Shown here piece by piece: positions 51,794 to 53,833 of a stretch of DNA of 53,833 nt (its first letter is position 1; each line of letters opens with the position of its first letter). Source of the DNA: an uncultured Flavobacteriales bacterium (GTDB lineage Bacteria > Bacteroidota > Bacteroidia > Flavobacteriales_D > Sanyastnellaceae); assembly GCA_938084585.1 (NCBI GenBank), contig CALKFF010000004.1, forward strand, positions 1 to 53,833, given 5' to 3'. Made by a program: the position numbers and the translations under genes. The notes beneath the pieces are model-generated. The model saw only the letters and a program-made list of their open reading frames with translations. It was not told the DNA's origin and did not search any database.

Positions 51794-52789
51794 TCAGAAG
51801 GTCGGGCAGGAGACCGATCTGAATTTGGACCTCTGGGGGGAGGCAAATTTCATGCTCAAGCTCAGCTCGTGGGCGCCACCTGTGGCGGGCGTCAAGTCTG
51901 AGATGGTGATGTCGTAGCTGTAGCCGAAGCGCATCATGCCGGTTTCCACACCCACCAACACGATGAGGGCGTCACGGGTGTCTTCGGAGAAGAATCCACG
52001 GTGCCAGATGCCGCCCACGAGTGGGCCCTTGCTCACATAGACTCCGAGGTTGAGTTGTTGGAACTCTCCTTGCACCCGGTAGAGCACGTTGGGGGAAATC
52101 CACGCTTCCACCCCGCGGACTGAGCGCTGCAAGGGCAACTTGGCCCCGGCGTGGCCGGTGAACTTCATGGGCAATCGGCTCACACCAACCACCAAACTTT
52201 CGTTGGGTTCGTTCAAGTGAGTGGCGGCTGCACCGATGTAGAACTTCTCGGTGAAGGCCAACAGACCCGCTCCGAAATCGACCTTCTTGACGGTTTCACC
52301 GCGCGGGGTGTCGGCCGTCTCGTAGATGAATCCGCGGCGCGGGTCGATCATGTCCCCAAAGGTCAGGTTGCTCCAATCCAACGCCTTCTGGAAGTAGCTG
52401 GCCTCGAGCGCGGCGCGCAGAGACAACTTCCGGGTGATGGCTTGCTGGTAGCTGTACATCCCGGTGATGCGGGTGGTGTTCAGGGTGTTTTGTCCGGCTT
52501 GGTCGTGCATGACCGTCAAGCCCAAACCGCCTTGGATGCTGCTGAAGTGCTGGTCGTAGCTGACCGCTTGGGTCACGAACGCACCACTCATGGCGGGCCA
52601 TTGGTTGCGGTGGGACATCACCACGCGGGGTCCGCGTGCCGTGCCTGCAAAAGCGGGATTCAACAGCAACGGGTTGCTGTAGAATTGGGAAAATTCCGGG
52701 TCCTGGGCGTGTGCCTGTTGGGGCGCAACGGCCACCACCATGGTGCACACGGTGGCGATGAGCAGGAGGCAGGAGGTGAATTTTGTCAT
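51794..52789 (-). CDS. PorP/SprF-family T9SS outer-membrane protein
   Basis: 331 residues from ATG 52789; the frame is open further but without a signal. The signal peptide ends PQQAHAQ, and the mature part opens with DPEFSQFYSNPLLLNPAFAGT, the family hallmark, followed by HRNQWPAMSG and SYDQHFSSIQGGLGLTVMHDQAG. The remainder alternates beta-strands as in a barrel. PorP associates with the T9SS trans-envelope motor and SprF with adhesin secretion; this copy is not next to a large adhesin gene, so which role applies is unclear. It is followed 51 nt later by gldJ. Confidence 0.88.
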   Translation of the reverse strand: MTKFTSCLLLIATVCTMVVAVAPQQAHAQDPEFSQFYSNPLLLNPAFAGTARGPRVVMSHRNQWPAMSGAFVTQAVSYDQHFSSIQGGLGLTVMHDQAGQNTLNTTRITGMYSYQQAITRKLSLRAALEASYFQKALDWSNLTFGDMIDPRRGFIYETADTPRGETVKKVDFGAGLLAFTEKFYIGAAATHLNEPNESLVVGVSRLPMKFTGHAGAKLPLQRSVRGVEAWISPNVLYRVQGEFQQLNLGVYVSKGPLVGGIWHRGFFSEDTRDALIVLVGVETGMMRFGYSYDITISDLTPATGGAHELSLSMKFASPQRSKFRSVSCPTF

Positions 52790-52812
52790 GGTCGAAAGGA
52801 CTGTTGAACCCA

Positions 52813-52820
52813 CAATACTA
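52813..52820 (-). promoter_or_regulatory. Candidate -7 element for porP-like gene
   Basis: TAGTATTG (one mismatch from TAnnTTTG), 23 nt upstream of ATG 52789. The rest of the 160-nt gap to porU (52790-52949) shows no other clear element. Confidence 0.35.
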
Positions 52821-52949
52821 CGGAATTTTGGCGACGTAGAGGGTCTGAACCTCGTGCCTTTGTCGATTGCATTGGCCTGTGCCAAGCCGCGGCCAGACCT
52901 CGGACAATAAGCCCGAAGTTTGTGCGTACCAAGACCCATGGGATTGAAC

Positions 52950-53833
52950 ATGATTGTGCCAATGCTACTCGCTAATTTGCAGGCGTTTTTGCCTTCGAAT
53001 GCCTCGCCCACCGCAAGGTTGTCCACATGGAAACGTGGGTGGAGGGCCTTGTCGTATGTCGCCGCCTTGGTGTTGACGGTGTGTTCGACGTGGAATGCCC
53101 ACGCACAAATTGTGCTGGAATTGGACCGTGAGTGGTCGGAGGAGGATGTTTGGCGGGCTTTGGAGACCCAGCCTGCGGGGCCCGAATGCACCGTGGTGAA
53201 AGGGTTGGATGCCCCTTGGTCTGGAGTGGAAGTGTTGGACCAACGGATGGAGTGGACGGCATGCTCGGCCGAGTTGGAAGCGCACCTCCATCAGGCCAAT
53301 CCCACCAAACATGCCCAAGCATGGCGTTGGTTGGCCCAATCGTCACGGGGACAATCGCGAATTGTTGGAGAAGGACAGGCATTGCGATGGAACGGCGAGG
53401 GATGGGAAAGGCTGGTGCGCTTGGAGGCGACGCTTGGGGCATCCCCCGTCGCCGTTCACCGTGAAACGAGAGAATGGCCGACGGCCAGCGTGCGCGCCGA
53501 GGGCACGTGGTTGGCGTTTGCAACCACTGAAGAAGGCGTGCATTGCATTGGTTACGATGAGTTGGTGGAAGCCGGTGTCCAGCCGGACACCTTGGACGTG
53601 TTGGGGCTGCGGTTGTTTGGCCAAGGAGGTGGCAATTTGCCAGTCGACAACGACGAGGAACGACCGTTGGACATGCCCCAGCAACGCGTGGCGTGGCGCG
53701 GGTTGGGCGATGGGTCGTTTGACCCAGGGGACGAGGTGTGTTGGCACGCACGCTCCCACGAGCGCTGGCATTGGACGGCCGAGGACGGCTGGCGTCACAC
53801 ATCGCCCTTCTGGGGGGACACGGCGAAGTGGTA
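52950..53833 (+). CDS. porU: T9SS C-terminal signal peptidase PorU (5' part only)
   Basis: 294 codons are present and the frame runs off the right edge. A signal peptide with a basic n-region (WKRGWRALSYVAALVLTVCSTWNAHA) is at residues 27-52, so the true start may be a codon nearer to it (for example TTG 53019) than ATG 52950. The N-domain then reads SVRAEGTWLAFATTEEGVHCIGYDELVEAGVQPDTL and GLRLFGQGGGNLP in successive segments, the opening found in PorU, which cleaves T9SS sorting domains on the outer surface. The catalytic gingipain-type domain lies beyond the window. Neighbouring gldJ supports the name. Confidence 0.78.
   Translation, partial: MIVPMLLANLQAFLPSNASPTARLSTWKRGWRALSYVAALVLTVCSTWNAHAQIVLELDREWSEEDVWRALETQPAGPECTVVKGLDAPWSGVEVLDQRMEWTACSAELEAHLHQANPTKHAQAWRWLAQSSRGQSRIVGEGQALRWNGEGWERLVRLEATLGASPVAVHRETREWPTASVRAEGTWLAFATTEEGVHCIGYDELVEAGVQPDTLDVLGLRLFGQGGGNLPVDNDEERPLDMPQQRVAWRGLGDGSFDPGDEVCWHARSHERWHWTAEDGWRHTSPFWGDTAKW

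Overview
The window is GC-rich, gene-dense chromosomal DNA from a member of the Bacteroidota, most likely the Flavobacteriales. This rests on gene content: gliding-motility and type IX secretion (T9SS) genes (gldD, gldE, gldJ, porX, a porP/sprF-type gene and the start of porU), a Bacteroidota-type mutY-ssb-gldE-gldD order, an SDR-type threonine dehydrogenase, and promoter -7 elements of the Bacteroidota form TAnnTTTG. I see no phage, insertion sequence, CRISPR array or integron. It reads as core genome with a few lineage-specific genes. No gap between genes exceeds 300 bases; the longest is about 160 bases (porP to porU).

Layout. 1-3409 (minus): threonine dehydrogenase, cysS and a truncated M28 lipoprotein peptidase. 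3443-4645 (plus): queA. 4726-16175 (minus): a long cell-envelope block of mutY, ssb, gldE, gldD, coaX, an outer-membrane protein, a TPR protein, lptC, a small membrane protein, a second CNNM/CorC-like protein and a PpiD-like foldase. 16276-18901 (plus): HU/IHF, TPR protein, a 29-residue bS22/mS38-like ribosomal protein and RNase G. 18911-23523: an HD phosphohydrolase (minus) divergent from porX-tsaE-ald (plus). 23545-30227 (minus): mutS, rhodanese lipoprotein, clpX, clpP, trigger factor and tRNA-Leu(UAG). 30336-34482 (plus): two tryptophan-rich exported proteins, efp and a SpoIIE-type phosphatase. 34475-38765: polysaccharide ligase and Wzz (minus), divergent from a glycosyltransferase and rnhB (plus). 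38854-42870 (plus): a 1338-residue secreted multidomain protein with nine Cys-rich linker repeats. 42939-47322: Na/Pi cotransporter-like, lipoprotein, LuxE-like and PiT-like genes. 47325-52789 (minus): tyrS, murF, gldJ, porP-like. 52950 to the end (plus): start of porU.

How the genes work together. gldD/gldE, gldJ, porX, the porP-like protein and porU belong to T9SS/gliding. PpiD, LptC, CoaX, MurF, Wzz and the ligase serve envelope biogenesis; Tig, ClpP and ClpX form a protein-quality module; HU, bS22-like, RNase G, EF-P, QueA, CysS and TyrS form gene-expression clusters.

Most interesting observations: (i) a TAnnTTTG/TAnnTTCG promoter element sits only 4-8 nt before the start codon of about ten genes, which predicts leaderless or near-leaderless transcripts; (ii) a nearly identical bidirectional promoter cassette separates two unrelated divergent gene pairs; (iii) a 15-bp stem-loop precedes the RNase G gene; (iv) a multidomain adhesin-like protein has nine repeats, an intact-looking blue-copper site and a dockerin-like C-terminus in place of a recognisable T9SS sorting domain; (v) two coupled genes encode tryptophan-rich exported proteins. 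All calls were made by reading sequence without database searches.
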